Shown one piece after another: positions 23,383-32,087 of a stretch of DNA of 64,000 bases. Where the stretch lies: positions 49,607 to 113,606 of the forward strand of contig JAJUHA010000004.1 in assembly GCA_029268145.1 (NCBI GenBank), given 5' to 3'. The position numbers and the translations under genes are program-made. Within the stretch, counting starts at the first letter, position 1. Each line of letters begins with the position of its first letter. The notes beneath the pieces were generated by a model. It did no database searches and was not told where the DNA came from. It saw nothing but the letters and a program-made list of their open reading frames with translations. The stretch is from Sphingomonadaceae bacterium. Its GTDB lineage: Bacteria; Pseudomonadota; Alphaproteobacteria; Sphingomonadales; Sphingomonadaceae.

Positions 23383-26061
23383 TCAGCGCTTCTGGCCGAA
23401 TGTCTCTTCCCATGCCGCAAGGACGGTGCGTCTCGCCAGCCCGAGTTCGTGCCGAAGTTCGCCGATGCCGGATTTGCCGCAGGCGCGCGCGAGAAGCGCA
23501 GTCGCGGCGCGGTCGGGTGCGGCCGCGTCCCGGGCGGGGAGGATGAGGCGCAGGCCCATGAGCACCGACATGAACAGCCGGTGCGCGGGCACCAGCTCGG
23601 GCGCCACCAGCGCTGCCGCCGCCTCGAGCTCGGTCGGCACGCGCTGGCCCGCCATCAGGGCCCGGGCGCCCACGATGAACTCGAGATCGACGAGCCCGCC
23701 CTTCATGAGCTTCACGTCGAGCGGCCCCTGGGCAGGCTTGTGGGTCTCCATCAGCCGCCGCATTGCAAGCGCGCCCCGGCGCACGGCCTCGGCTGCGCGC
23801 GGCACGCCGAGGAGGCCGGCGATCGCCTCTTCCGCTTCGGCCCTCGCCTCCGGCGCGCCGGAGACGGTGCGGGCGCGGGTCAGCGCAAGCGCTTCCCAGA
23901 TCTCGGCCTCCTCCCGCTGGTAGCGCAGGAAGCTGTCGATGCTGACGGCGAGCAGCCCCTGCGCGCCGGAGGGCCGGAGCCGGGTGTCGACCTCGTAGAG
24001 CGGGCCGGACGCGGTCGGCGCCGTCAGCGCACCGATGAGGCGCTGGCCGAGGCGGTTGAAATAGCTGGCCGCGCCGAGCGGCGCCGGCCCGTCCGAGCGG
24101 CTTTCGTGGCTGCCCGAGAAGAGGAGGACGAGATCGAGGTCCGACTGGGCGGTCAGGGCCCGGCCGCCGAACCGGCCAAGCGCGAGGACGACGAGATCCT
24201 GGCCAGGCACCCGGCCGTGCTGCGCCGCAAAGGCCGCCGCGACCGCGTCCTTCAGAATGACGATGGCCGCCTCGGCCATGTCGGACAGCTCGGCCGCGGC
24301 GGCCAGCACCTCGCGCCGGTTCTCGAGGATGTCGACGCCGATCCGGAACCGGCGCTCGGCCGTCCAGCGCCGGGTCCGGTCGAGCAGGGTCTCGAGATCG
24401 GCCCGCCCCGCCCCGGCGAAGGCCGAAAGCTCCTCGACTGCCATGTCGACCGACGCGAGCGGCGGCGGCGGATCGATGACCACGTCGAACAGTTCCGGCC
24501 GCGCCGCCAGCGCATCGGCGAGAAGGGGTGTCTCGGTGAGCAGCCGGGCGAGGAGCGCGGCGAGCGGGGGGTGGGCCAGAAGCAGGCGCCAGAACTGGAC
24601 TCCCGAGGGCAGGGCGGCGATGAACCGGTCGAGCCGGACGAGCCCGGCGCGGCCGTCGCGGCCGGCGCCGACCGCGCGCACCAGCGCCGGCGCCAGCGCC
24701 TCGAAGGCGGCCCGCGACTCCGGCGCCCTGAGAGACCGTGGCCGGCCGCTGCGCCAGTGGCTGCTGGCCTGGACCAGCAGGTCCGGGTCGGCGATGCGGT
24801 TCGCCTTCGCCCACAGCCGGATGTCCTCCGCCCGGTCGGGCAGGCGATCGCGGGCGCGCGCTTCGCCCGCGCTCAGCAGGCCGTCGTAGAGCCGCGCCAC
24901 GGCGCGGACATGCCGCTCGGTCGCCCGCGCCAGCGCGGCCCAGCTGCCGGCTGCGGCGAGCCCGGCGACTCGCGCGCGCTCGCCGGCCTGCCGCGGGATC
25001 ATGTGGGTCTGCTGGTCATCGACCATCTGCAGCCGGTGCTCGAGCGTCCGCAGCGCGCGGTAGGCCTCCGCCAGGGTTGCGGCCGCGGGCTCGGCGATGC
25101 GACCGGCGGCAGCCAGGGCCGCCAGCGCGTCGAGGGTTGCGGGCGCGCGCAGCGCCGGGTCGCGCCCGCCGAAGATCATCTGGTGGACCTGGGCGAAGAA
25201 CTCGATCTCGCGGATCCCGCCGCGGCCGCGCTTCACGTCATAGCCCGGCCCGAAGGCCTGGCGCTCGTGGAAATGGTCCCGGATTCGGAAGGAGACGTCG
25301 CGGATCTCGGCCAGGGCCGAGTAGTCGAGGCTGCGCCGCCACACGAACGGCCGGATGGTCTCGAGAAACCTCTCCCCCATGGTGCGATCGCCGGCGACCG
25401 GGCGGGCGCGGATGAAGGCCGATCGCTCCCACGCCAGCGCCTGGCTCTGGTAATAGGCCTCGGCGGCGGCAAGCCGCAGCGACGGAGGAGTCGAATCCGG
25501 GTCGGGGCGGAGCCGCAGGTCGACCCGAAGCGCATAGCCATCGGCCGTCCGGTCCGACAGCAGCGCGCCAAGCCGCCGGACCAGCCGCACCGCCGCCTCG
25601 TCGGGGTCGTCCGCCCGCAGCCGCGGCAGCTGCGCCGGGTCGTGCAGGACGATGAGATCGACATCCGACGAATAGTTGAGCTCGCGGCTGCCCAGCTTGC
25701 CGAGGCCAAGGATGGTCATGCCCCGCCGCTCGCCCGGGGGCACCCCGGCGGCCGCGAAGGCGGCATCGAGCGCGCGGTCGATCGCGGCGTCGGCAAAGGC
25801 CGAAAGCGCGGCGGTGACCTGCTCGAGGCTCCACAGACCGGCGAGGTCGGCAAGCGCCACCACCAGCGCCACTCCGCCGCGGGCCCGGCGCAGCGCAGCC
25901 GGCGCCTCCTCCTCCGCGAGCCGACCCATGGCCTCGGCCAGCGCAGCATCCGCATCCCCGGCGCGGAGGCGATCGACGAGCCCTTCCTCGCGCCGCAGCA
26001 GCAGGCGCAGGAACGGGGAATGGCGCTCCGCGCTGGCAAGGGCCGACGCGATGTCGCTCAC
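23383..26061 (-). CDS. glnE: Bifunctional glutamine-synthetase adenylyltransferase/deadenylylase
   Basis: 892 residues, slightly shorter than E. coli GlnE (946). It has the two-domain layout: an N-terminal nucleotidyltransferase domain with GLGKLGSRELNYSSDVDLIV (adenylyl-removing half) and a C-terminal one with ALGRFGGRALTAQSDLDLVL (adenylylating half), both keeping the G-S/G...D-x-D metal motif, separated by a regulatory helical region. It switches glutamine synthetase off by AMP addition and on by phosphorolytic removal, in response to PII and glutamine. The start overlaps the phzF-like stop (ATGA), so it is co-translated in the panC operon; no glnA or glnB is in the window. Confidence 0.95.
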   Translation of the reverse strand: MSDIASALASAERHSPFLRLLLRREEGLVDRLRAGDADAALAEAMGRLAEEEAPAALRRARGGVALVVALADLAGLWSLEQVTAALSAFADAAIDRALDAAFAAAGVPPGERRGMTILGLGKLGSRELNYSSDVDLIVLHDPAQLPRLRADDPDEAAVRLVRRLGALLSDRTADGYALRVDLRLRPDPDSTPPSLRLAAAEAYYQSQALAWERSAFIRARPVAGDRTMGERFLETIRPFVWRRSLDYSALAEIRDVSFRIRDHFHERQAFGPGYDVKRGRGGIREIEFFAQVHQMIFGGRDPALRAPATLDALAALAAAGRIAEPAAATLAEAYRALRTLEHRLQMVDDQQTHMIPRQAGERARVAGLAAAGSWAALARATERHVRAVARLYDGLLSAGEARARDRLPDRAEDIRLWAKANRIADPDLLVQASSHWRSGRPRSLRAPESRAAFEALAPALVRAVGAGRDGRAGLVRLDRFIAALPSGVQFWRLLLAHPPLAALLARLLTETPLLADALAARPELFDVVIDPPPPLASVDMAVEELSAFAGAGRADLETLLDRTRRWTAERRFRIGVDILENRREVLAAAAELSDMAEAAIVILKDAVAAAFAAQHGRVPGQDLVVLALGRFGGRALTAQSDLDLVLLFSGSHESRSDGPAPLGAASYFNRLGQRLIGALTAPTASGPLYEVDTRLRPSGAQGLLAVSIDSFLRYQREEAEIWEALALTRARTVSGAPEARAEAEEAIAGLLGVPRAAEAVRRGALAMRRLMETHKPAQGPLDVKLMKGGLVDLEFIVGARALMAGQRVPTELEAAAALVAPELVPAHRLFMSVLMGLRLILPARDAAAPDRAATALLARACGKSGIGELRHELGLARRTVLAAWEETFGQKR

Positions 26062-26963
26062 ATGATCCGCCCCTCGAAGACGGGGACGCAGCGGCCGCTG
26101 ACGAAGGTGCCTTCGGCGCGGCTTTCCACGTCGAGGCGCGAGGGGCGGCCCATGCGCAGCCCCTGGCGGATGCTGAGCCGCTGCGCCACGCCCAGGCTGG
26201 CGAGAAGGGCGCCAAGCGCCGTTGCCGCGCTTCCCGTGGCGGGATCCTCCCTGATGCCCGAGAGCGGGGCGAACATGCGCGCCTCTATGGGCAGCGGGTC
26301 GCCTTCGCCCGCGCGGGCCCAGAGCAGCACAGCGGGCAGGCGCAGCGGGCCAGATTCGCCCGCCAGCCGCACCCGCTCGGCCAGGAAGGCGTCATGGCGG
26401 GGCTCTGCGCGCACGAGTGCCTCGGCCCGCACCTCGGCCAGCAGGAAGCCGGTGCCGGTGCCGGCGTAGCAGGGCGCATGGGTGGTGCAGAGGATGTCCT
26501 CCGGCGCCAGGCCGGCGAGGTTCGAAATGTCCCCGGCGGTCCGGCCCGCGCCAAGGGCGAGCGGGGCCGGCGCGCGCACCCGCGCGCCGACCGGCACGCC
26601 CTCCTCGCGCAGGATCTCCACCTCGACCAGGCCGGCCCCTTCCTCGAACCTCAGCCTGTCGCCGACGGGCCTGCCGAACAGCGTCCCCAGCCTGGCGAGG
26701 ACGAAGGCGGTGCCCACATTGGGGTGGCCGGCGAAGGGGAGCTCCTCGGCCGGCGTGAAGATGCGCACGCGCGCATCATGGGCCGGGTCCGCCGGCGGCA
26801 GGACGAAGCTCGTCTCGGAATAGGCGAACTCGCGGGCGAGCAGCTGGAAGGTCGCGGGATCGAGACCAGTCGCATCCGGGACGACGGCGAGCGGGTTCCC
26901 GGCAAAGCGGGTGTCGGTGAAGACGTCGACCGTCTGGAACGGCACGGGATCCCGCTCCGTCAT
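26058..26963 (-). CDS. PhzF-family isomerase
   Basis: 301 residues, typical for PhzF. The diaminopimelate-epimerase-like double fold shows [19 protein letters not shown] at the N-terminus and the catalytic glutamate in [28 protein letters not shown] and the C-terminal [17 protein letters not shown] match the second half. Family members isomerise small acids such as trans-2,3-dihydro-3-hydroxyanthranilate in phenazine synthesis, but most bacterial copies outside phenazine clusters have unknown substrates. Overlaps of four bases with panC upstream and glnE downstream place it in a tight operon. Confidence 0.9.
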   Translation of the reverse strand: MTERDPVPFQTVDVFTDTRFAGNPLAVVPDATGLDPATFQLLAREFAYSETSFVLPPADPAHDARVRIFTPAEELPFAGHPNVGTAFVLARLGTLFGRPVGDRLRFEEGAGLVEVEILREEGVPVGARVRAPAPLALGAGRTAGDISNLAGLAPEDILCTTHAPCYAGTGTGFLLAEVRAEALVRAEPRHDAFLAERVRLAGESGPLRLPAVLLWARAGEGDPLPIEARMFAPLSGIREDPATGSAATALGALLASLGVAQRLSIRQGLRMGRPSRLDVESRAEGTFVSGRCVPVFEGRIM

Positions 26964-27832
26964 CCGCCGAGCTCCCCGGTGGCCGGGACGACTTCGAGAT
27001 TGTCGAGCAGGCGGGTTGCGCCGATCCGCGCTGCGGCGAGGAGCCGGGCGGGCCGGTCGAGCGCGGCAAGCGGCGCCAGCGTGTCGGGCGCGACGAGCGC
27101 CACATAATCGACGGCATCGAAGCCGGCCGCGCGGATCGCGCGCTCCGCCGCGGCAAGCGAGGCGCCGACGTCCCGTCCTGCCGCCAGCGCGGCGGCGGCC
27201 TCCTGCAGCGCGCGCGGAAAGGCCGCAGCGACGGCCCGCTCCGCCGGCGAGAGATAGGCGTTGCGCGACGACAGGGCGAGCCCGTCCGGATCGCGGCGGG
27301 TGGGCCCGGCGAGGATGGTGACCGGCAGGTCGAGATCGGCCGTGAGCCGGCGGATGATGGCGAGCTGCTGCCAGTCCTTCTCGCCGAACACGGCGACATC
27401 GGGCTGGACCATGCCGAACAGCTTGGTGACGACGGTCGCGACTCCGGCGAAGTGGCCGGGCCGCGCGGCGCCCTCGAACGCCTCGGACAGGCCGGGGACG
27501 GTGACGCTGGTTCGAAAGCCCGGCGGATAGACGGTCTCCACCTCGGGCGCGAACAGCAGATCGCAGCCGGCGCCTGCCAGGAGCGCGCGGTCGCGCGCCT
27601 CGTCGCGGGGATAGCGGGCGAAATCCTCGCCGGGCGCGAACTGGGCCGGGTTGACGAAGAGCGAGGCGACCACGAAGCCGGCGTGGGCGCGGGCGATGTC
27701 GAGGAGGGAGAGATGGCCGGCGTGGAGCGCGCCCATCGTCGGCACCAGCGCGACCTGCCTGCCCTCGGCCCGGGCGGCCGCAACCTGGGCGCGCAGGCTG
27801 GCCACGTCCCTCACCGTCTGGATGGCGCTCAT
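26960..27832 (-). CDS. panC: Pantothenate synthetase
   Basis: 290 residues from ATG 27832 (MSAIQTVRDV). Active-site motifs are intact: PTMGALHAGHLSLL (HxGH nucleotide-binding), SLFVNPAQFAPGEDF, FGEKDWQQLAIIRR, and LALSSRNAYLS (the ATP-binding SSRN loop). The enzyme joins pantoate and beta-alanine with ATP in coenzyme A synthesis. It is the first gene of a leftward operon that continues with phzF, glnE, bcp, DUF455 and the M23 peptidase. It is divergent from mipZ (84-base gap). Confidence 0.96.
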   Translation of the reverse strand: MSAIQTVRDVASLRAQVAAARAEGRQVALVPTMGALHAGHLSLLDIARAHAGFVVASLFVNPAQFAPGEDFARYPRDEARDRALLAGAGCDLLFAPEVETVYPPGFRTSVTVPGLSEAFEGAARPGHFAGVATVVTKLFGMVQPDVAVFGEKDWQQLAIIRRLTADLDLPVTILAGPTRRDPDGLALSSRNAYLSPAERAVAAAFPRALQEAAAALAAGRDVGASLAAAERAIRAAGFDAVDYVALVAPDTLAPLAALDRPARLLAAARIGATRLLDNLEVVPATGELGG

Positions 27833-27916
27833 GCTCCGCCGTGCCGCAGCGCCATGATTGCGAATCCCCTCCCGCCTCGTCAAAGGAGCCGCCTCCTCAC
27901 CCGCAACGGGGGCAGC

Positions 27917-28690
27917 ATGTCAACGCGCCCGACCATCCTGGTCCTGGCGAACGAGAAGGGCGGAACCGGCAAGTCGACCGTGGCGGTGCACCTTGCGGTC
28001 GCGCTCGCCGCCCAGGGGCGGCGGGTGCATCTGCTCGATCTCGACCAGCGCCAGCGGACCTCGGCGCGCTATCTCGAGAACCGGGCGCGGCATGCGCGAC
28101 GCCAGGGGCTCGACCTGCCCCAGCCGGCCGCCGACGTGCTACCCGAGGGGGCCGATCCTGCCGGTGCGATCGAAGGCCTTGCAGCCGACATCGTCATCCT
28201 CGACACGCCCGGCCGGGATTTCGAGGAGGGGCGGCGCGCGCTCGCGCTTGCCGACACGCTGGTCACCCCCATCAACGACAGCTTCGTCGATTTCGACCTG
28301 ATCGGCCGGGTCCACCCCGAGACCTTCCGGGTGGAGCGGCCCTCCTTCTACGCCGAGACGGTGTGGAAGGCCCGCCAGGCACGGGCCCGCCGGGATGGCG
28401 GCACGGTCGACTGGGTGCTGCTGCGCAACCGCCTCTCGCCGCTCGAGGCCCGCAACCGGCGGCGGGTGGGCGCGGCGCTTGCCGAGCTGGCGCCGCGGGT
28501 CGGCTTCCGCATCGTTCCCGGGCTGTCCGAGCGGGTCATCTACCGGGAGCTGTTCCCAAGCGGGCTGACGCTTCTCGACCTTGCCCATCTTGGCGAGCCG
28601 TCGGTGAGCCATGTCGCCGCACGGGCCGAGCTGCGCGAGCTTCTCGCCGCGCTGTTCCCCGCGGAGGCGGGCCGGCCACCGCGATGCTGA
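27917..28690 (+). CDS. mipZ: MipZ-like division-plane ATPase (ParA/MinD superfamily)
   Basis: 257 residues from ATG 27917 with a GGGGG-type ribosome site. The deviant Walker A is NEKGGTGKST at residues 12-21, followed by LLDLDQRQRTSARYLENR, a hallmark of MipZ, and VILDTPGRDFEE. The long DSFVDFDLIGRVHPET segment is also MipZ-like. In alphaproteobacteria MipZ forms a gradient from the ParB-bound origins and blocks FtsZ assembly there, so the ring forms at midcell. The stop overlaps the start of a small J-domain protein gene by seven bases. Confidence 0.9.
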   Translation: MSTRPTILVLANEKGGTGKSTVAVHLAVALAAQGRRVHLLDLDQRQRTSARYLENRARHARRQGLDLPQPAADVLPEGADPAGAIEGLAADIVILDTPGRDFEEGRRALALADTLVTPINDSFVDFDLIGRVHPETFRVERPSFYAETVWKARQARARRDGGTVDWVLLRNRLSPLEARNRRRVGAALAELAPRVGFRIVPGLSERVIYRELFPSGLTLLDLAHLGEPSVSHVAARAELRELLAALFPAEAGRPPRC

Positions 28691-28965
28691 AGCTCCTTCT
28701 CGTCGCCGCGGTCATCGCGCTCGGCTGGTGGCTGCTCGTCCGCCAGCGGCGGACGGCGCGGCCGGAGACCCTCTCGGCCGAGGAGGCGCGGGCGCTCCTC
28801 GGCGTCGGCCCGGATGCCGATGCCGATGCGATCCGCCTTGCCCATCGGCGTCTCATTGCCCAGGTGCATCCCGACGCCGGCGGGACGGTCGAGCTGGCGC
28901 GACGCGTCAACCTCGCGCGCGATGTCGCGCTGGCGGCACTTTCCGGTGAGACTTCCAGGCGCTGA
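28684..28965 (+). CDS. Membrane-anchored J-domain protein
   Basis: 93 residues. Residues 1-19 are one membrane span (LKLLLVAAVIALGWWLLV) followed by a basic stretch, and the rest is a compact J domain: SAEEARALLGVGPDADADAI, HRRLIAQVHPDAGG with the HPD tripeptide, and a last helix. The layout resembles TIM14/Pam18 and bacterial DjlA-like co-chaperones that recruit DnaK to the membrane. Its start lies inside the mipZ coding sequence (seven-base overlap), so the two are translationally coupled. Role with MipZ is not known. Confidence 0.86.
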   Translation: MLKLLLVAAVIALGWWLLVRQRRTARPETLSAEEARALLGVGPDADADAIRLAHRRLIAQVHPDAGGTVELARRVNLARDVALAALSGETSRR

Positions 28966-28976
28966 AGGACGGATTG

Positions 28977-30362
28977 ATGGATCGACACCAGTTCCCGCGG
29001 ACGAGCCTGCGCGAATATGACATCCGCGGCATCGTCGGGGAGACGCTCTCGGAAGCGGATGCCCACGCCGTGGGCCGCGGCTTCGGCACCGTGGTGCGGC
29101 GCTCGGGCGGGCGGACCGTCGCCGTCGGCCGGGATGGCAGGCTGTCCTCGCCGGCGATGGAAGCCGCGCTGGTCGAGGGGCTGATGGCCTCGGGCTGCGA
29201 CGTGGTGCGGATCGGGCTGGGGCCGACGCCGATGCTCTACTATGCCGTCAAGGCGCTCGGCACCGACGGCGGCGTGATGGTGACCGGCAGCCACAATCCC
29301 GCCAACTACAACGGCTTCAAGATGACGCTCGCGGCCCGGCCGTTCTGGGGCGCGGACATCCGGGCGCTCGGCGCCGCGGCCGAGGCCGGCGACTGGGAGA
29401 CGGACTCCGGCGAAGTCCGCGACGAGGATGTGCAGCAGCGCTACATCGCCCGCCTGGTCGAGGATGTGCGCCTGCCCGCCCTGAAGGTCGGCTGGGACTG
29501 CGGCAATGGCGCAACCGGCCGGATCCTCGCCGACCTCGTGCGGCACCTGCCCGGCACCCACCATCTGCTGTTCACCGAGATCGATGGCCGCTTTCCCAAC
29601 CATCACCCGGACCCCACGGTCGAAGCCAATCTTGCGGACCTCAAGGCCCTGGTGCGCCGCGAGGGCCTCGATCTCGGGCTGGCCTTTGATGGCGATGGCG
29701 ACCGGATCGGCGCGGTCGACGGGGAGGGCAGGGTGGTCTGGGGTGACCAGCTGCTCCTCATCCTCGCGACCGCCCTGCTGAAGGAACTGCCCGGTGCGCC
29801 CATCATCGCCGACGTGAAGGCGAGCAAGGTCCTGTTCGACGGGGTCGCGGCGCAGGGCGGCAGGCCGGTCATGTGGAAGACTGGCCACTCGCTCATCAAG
29901 GCGAAGATGCTCGAGATCGGCGCGCCGCTCGCCGGCGAGATGAGCGGCCACATCTTCTTCGCCCATCGCTGGTACGGGTTCGACGATGCCGTCTATGCCG
30001 GCCTGCGCCTGCTCGAGGCGATCGGAGGCCTGGGGCGTCCGCTCGCCCGCCTGCGGGATGCGATGCCGGCGGTCGTCAACACGCCGGAGCTGCGCTTCCC
30101 CTGCGACGAGGACCGGAAGTTCCAGGTGGTGGAGGAGGTGCTCGCCCGCCTGCGCGCGGCCGGCGCGGAGGTCGATTCGACCGATGGGGCCCGGGTGACG
30201 ACGGCCGACGGCTGGTGGCTCCTGCGCGCCTCCAACACCCAGGCCGTGCTGGTGGCGCGGGCGGAATCGACCAGCGCGGCCGGGCTCGAACGGCTGGTTG
30301 GCGAAATCGATGCGCAGCTTGCCCTTGCGGGAATCGCGCGGGCGGAGGAGCCGGCGCACTAG
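28977..30362 (+). CDS. Phosphomannomutase/phosphoglucomutase
   Basis: 461 residues from ATG 28977, with AAGGA about 8 bases upstream (a TTG just before is also in frame). The alpha-D-phosphohexomutase markers are TSLREYDIRGIVG, the phosphoserine loop VTGSHNPANYNGFKM, the metal loop FDGDGDRIGAVD, the sugar-binding GEMSGHIFF and the phosphate-binding LLRASNTQAVLV. This is the PMM/PGM (AlgC-type) subgroup, which interconverts mannose or glucose 6- and 1-phosphates for nucleotide-sugar, LPS and exopolysaccharide synthesis. It follows the J-domain gene by 11 bases. Confidence 0.94.
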   Translation: MDRHQFPRTSLREYDIRGIVGETLSEADAHAVGRGFGTVVRRSGGRTVAVGRDGRLSSPAMEAALVEGLMASGCDVVRIGLGPTPMLYYAVKALGTDGGVMVTGSHNPANYNGFKMTLAARPFWGADIRALGAAAEAGDWETDSGEVRDEDVQQRYIARLVEDVRLPALKVGWDCGNGATGRILADLVRHLPGTHHLLFTEIDGRFPNHHPDPTVEANLADLKALVRREGLDLGLAFDGDGDRIGAVDGEGRVVWGDQLLLILATALLKELPGAPIIADVKASKVLFDGVAAQGGRPVMWKTGHSLIKAKMLEIGAPLAGEMSGHIFFAHRWYGFDDAVYAGLRLLEAIGGLGRPLARLRDAMPAVVNTPELRFPCDEDRKFQVVEEVLARLRAAGAEVDSTDGARVTTADGWWLLRASNTQAVLVARAESTSAAGLERLVGEIDAQLALAGIARAEEPAH

Positions 30363-30393
30363 GCCTCCCGGCAGGGGCCGGCGCAGTTTGCTC

Positions 30394-30422
30394 TTGCGCT
30401 TCCCGGTTCGAGCGGCTATGTT
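30394..30422 (+). promoter_or_regulatory. Phasin promoter
   Basis: TTGCGC (30394-30399), 17 bases, TATGTT (30417-30422). The spacing is ideal and the -10 is AT-rich in a GC-rich setting. Transcription would start at about 30429, inside the adjacent PhaR-like palindrome. Confidence 0.6.
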
Positions 30423-30431
30423 GCAGTGCAG
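30421..30431. promoter_or_regulatory. Candidate PhaR operator
   Basis: TTGC-AGT-GCAG, one base off the CTGC-N3-GCAG dyad reported for the PHB-sensing repressor PhaR in alphaproteobacteria. It overlaps the phasin -10 and the predicted transcription start, the position expected of a repressor site that is released when PhaR is titrated onto polymer granules. Confidence 0.5.
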
Positions 30432-30671
30432 CATGAGCGCCGGTGGAAAGCCGGCCGCCATGTCCCTGCAGGGTCGCCCTGCGCCAAGGCCGAGGAGTTC
30501 GGACTCGTGAAAGGCTCGCCCGACACGAAGGAGTTGCAGCGCACGCCGGTTGCCGTGCGCCGCGGCAAGGCATCGCGCAGCGCTTCCGCGGCGCGCGCGA
30601 CTGCCGCGCCAGCGGTTCCGACCGCGATCGATCTCGCGACCATCCCCGAAACCATCCGAAAGGAGATGTCC
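30432..30671 (+). other. Long leader or alternative N-terminal extension of the phasin gene
   Basis: About 240 bases between the predicted transcription start and the chosen phasin start. The phasin frame stays open throughout. A GTG at 30507 with GAGGAG about 9 bases upstream would add about 55 residues rich in Ala, Arg, Lys and Pro. Either this is an untranslated leader or a longer phasin form is made. No other gene was seen in 30363-30671. Confidence 0.4.
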
Positions 30672-31166
30672 ATGAACGCCGAAACCGTGCTGAAGTCGCT
30701 CGAAGCGATCACCCCCGCCGTCGAGAAGGTCACTGCCGATGCGCTCGCGCAGGGCAAGGCCAATCTCGAGACCGTGGTCGAGAAGGGCCAGGAAATGATG
30801 GGCACCGCCGTCAAGTCGGCGACCGAGATGTCCGAGTTCGCCAAGGGCAATGTCGATGCCATGATGGTGTCGGCCAAGGCCGCGACCACGGGCTTCGAGA
30901 CGCTCGCCAACATGATCGTCGAGCATTCGAAGAAGGGCTTCGAGGAAACCACCGCGGCGATGAAGTCGATGGCTGCCGCCAAGTCCCCTGCCGAGCTATT
31001 CCAGCTGCAGAATGACTTCGCCAAGGCCCGGTTCGACCATGCGGTGGCCATGTGGTCGGCCCTGTCGGAAACGATGCTGAAGGTCGCCGGCGACATCGCC
31101 CAGCCGGTCTCCACCCGGGTCGCCCTTGCCGGCGAGGCCATGAAGGGCCTGGTCGCGGTCAAATAA
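30672..31166 (+). CDS. Phasin-family polyhydroxyalkanoate granule protein
   Basis: 164 residues from ATG 30672, which has AGGAG six bases upstream. The protein is almost entirely amphipathic helix (KSLEAITPAVEKVTADALAQ, NLETVVEKGQEMMGTAVKS, KSPAELFQLQNDFAKARFD), low in aromatic residues, with the phasin core around ELFQLQNDFAKARFDHAV. Phasins coat PHB granules and control their size and number. A well-spaced promoter and PhaR-like dyad lie 240 bases upstream. A GTG start at 30507 giving a longer basic N-terminus is possible. No phaC or phaR gene is in the window. Confidence 0.85.
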   Translation: MNAETVLKSLEAITPAVEKVTADALAQGKANLETVVEKGQEMMGTAVKSATEMSEFAKGNVDAMMVSAKAATTGFETLANMIVEHSKKGFEETTAAMKSMAAAKSPAELFQLQNDFAKARFDHAVAMWSALSETMLKVAGDIAQPVSTRVALAGEAMKGLVAVK

Positions 31167-31210
31167 GGTCCGCGCCGGCACCTCGGCCCGGCAATGCCCT
31201 GGCCGGCGTC

Positions 31211-31990
31211 TCAGGCCGAAGGTGCAGGAGGCGGCGGAGATGGCTCCGCCGCCTCCTCGCGCTTTCGGGCGGCGAGCAGGAACTCGACATTGCCTTCCGG
31301 CCCGGTGATGGGGGATGGGGTCAGCCCGAGCACCTCCCAGCCGCGGGAGCGGAGGAAGGCTTCCGCTGCGGCGCACACGCGCTGGTGAACGGCCGGGTCG
31401 CGGACCACGCCGCCCTTGCCGATCTCGTGCCGCTCGGCCTCGAACTGCGGCTTGACGAGGGCGACGAGGTGCGCCCCGGGCCGGGCGAAGTCCAGGGGCC
31501 GCTCGAGCACCTTGGCAAGGCCGATGAAGCTCGCGTCGCAGGTGATGATGTCGACCGGCTCCGGCACGTGCTGGGGCCCGAGATGGCGGGCGTTCAGGCG
31601 TTCGAGGACCACCACGCGCGGATCCTGCCGGAGCTTCCACGCCAGCTGGTTGGTCCCGACGTCGACGGCGTGAACTCGGGCGGCGCCCCGCGCGAGCAGC
31701 ACGTCGACGAAGCCGCCGGTCGAACTGCCGATGTCGAGGGCGTTCGCGCCTGCCACGTCGAGCCCGAAATGGTCGAGCGCGTGGGCGAGCTTGATGCCCC
31801 CGCGCGACACCCACGGGTGATCGCGGCCCCGCACCTCGAGCGCGGCATCGGCGGGCAGGGTGTCTCCGGGCTTGGCGACCGGGCGACCGCCGGCAAGGAC
31901 GAGGCCGGCCATGACGAGGGCCTGCGCCCGCGCCCGGCTCTCCGCGAGGCCGCGGGCGACGAGAAGCTGGTCGACCCGGACCCTTGCCAT
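31211..31990 (-). CDS. tlyA: TlyA-family rRNA 2'-O-methyltransferase/hemolysin
   Basis: 259 residues. An N-terminal S4 RNA-binding domain (VRVDQLLVARGLAESRARAQ) is followed by an FtsJ-like Rossmann methyltransferase domain: WVSRGGIKLAHALDHF, ALDIGSSTGGFVDVLL (SAM-binding), HAVDVGTNQLAWKL, VDIITCDASFIGL and LVALVKPQFEA. TlyA methylates ribosomal RNA riboses (16S and 23S in mycobacteria); the haemolysin label is historical. The C-terminal tail (EEAAEPSPPPPAPSA) is encoded by a perfect 14-base hairpin and is probably under no constraint. Convergent with the phasin gene. Confidence 0.92.
   Translation of the reverse strand: MARVRVDQLLVARGLAESRARAQALVMAGLVLAGGRPVAKPGDTLPADAALEVRGRDHPWVSRGGIKLAHALDHFGLDVAGANALDIGSSTGGFVDVLLARGAARVHAVDVGTNQLAWKLRQDPRVVVLERLNARHLGPQHVPEPVDIITCDASFIGLAKVLERPLDFARPGAHLVALVKPQFEAERHEIGKGGVVRDPAVHQRVCAAAEAFLRSRGWEVLGLTPSPITGPEGNVEFLLAARKREEAAEPSPPPPAPSA
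31226..31257 (+). terminator. GC-rich hairpin, possible phasin terminator
   Basis: A perfect 14-base stem (left arm 31226-31239, right arm 31244-31257) with loop ATGG lies 60 bases after the phasin stop, inside the 3' end of the convergent tlyA gene. No T-run follows on the rightward strand (CGCGCTTTC), so termination is uncertain. Confidence 0.4.
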
Positions 31991-32087
31991 TCTCAGCCCG
32001 CCCGCATGTTCCTCGCGCCCGCTCGCCCGGCCCCCGCACGCCTGGCCCGCCTCGGTGCCTGGCCCGCCTGCCGGCGAGCCGCCGCGC

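Noticed and set aside
31211..31990. Haemolysin virulence factor
   Set aside because: S4 plus FtsJ-like methyltransferase domains identify TlyA as an rRNA methyltransferase; the haemolysin label is historical.
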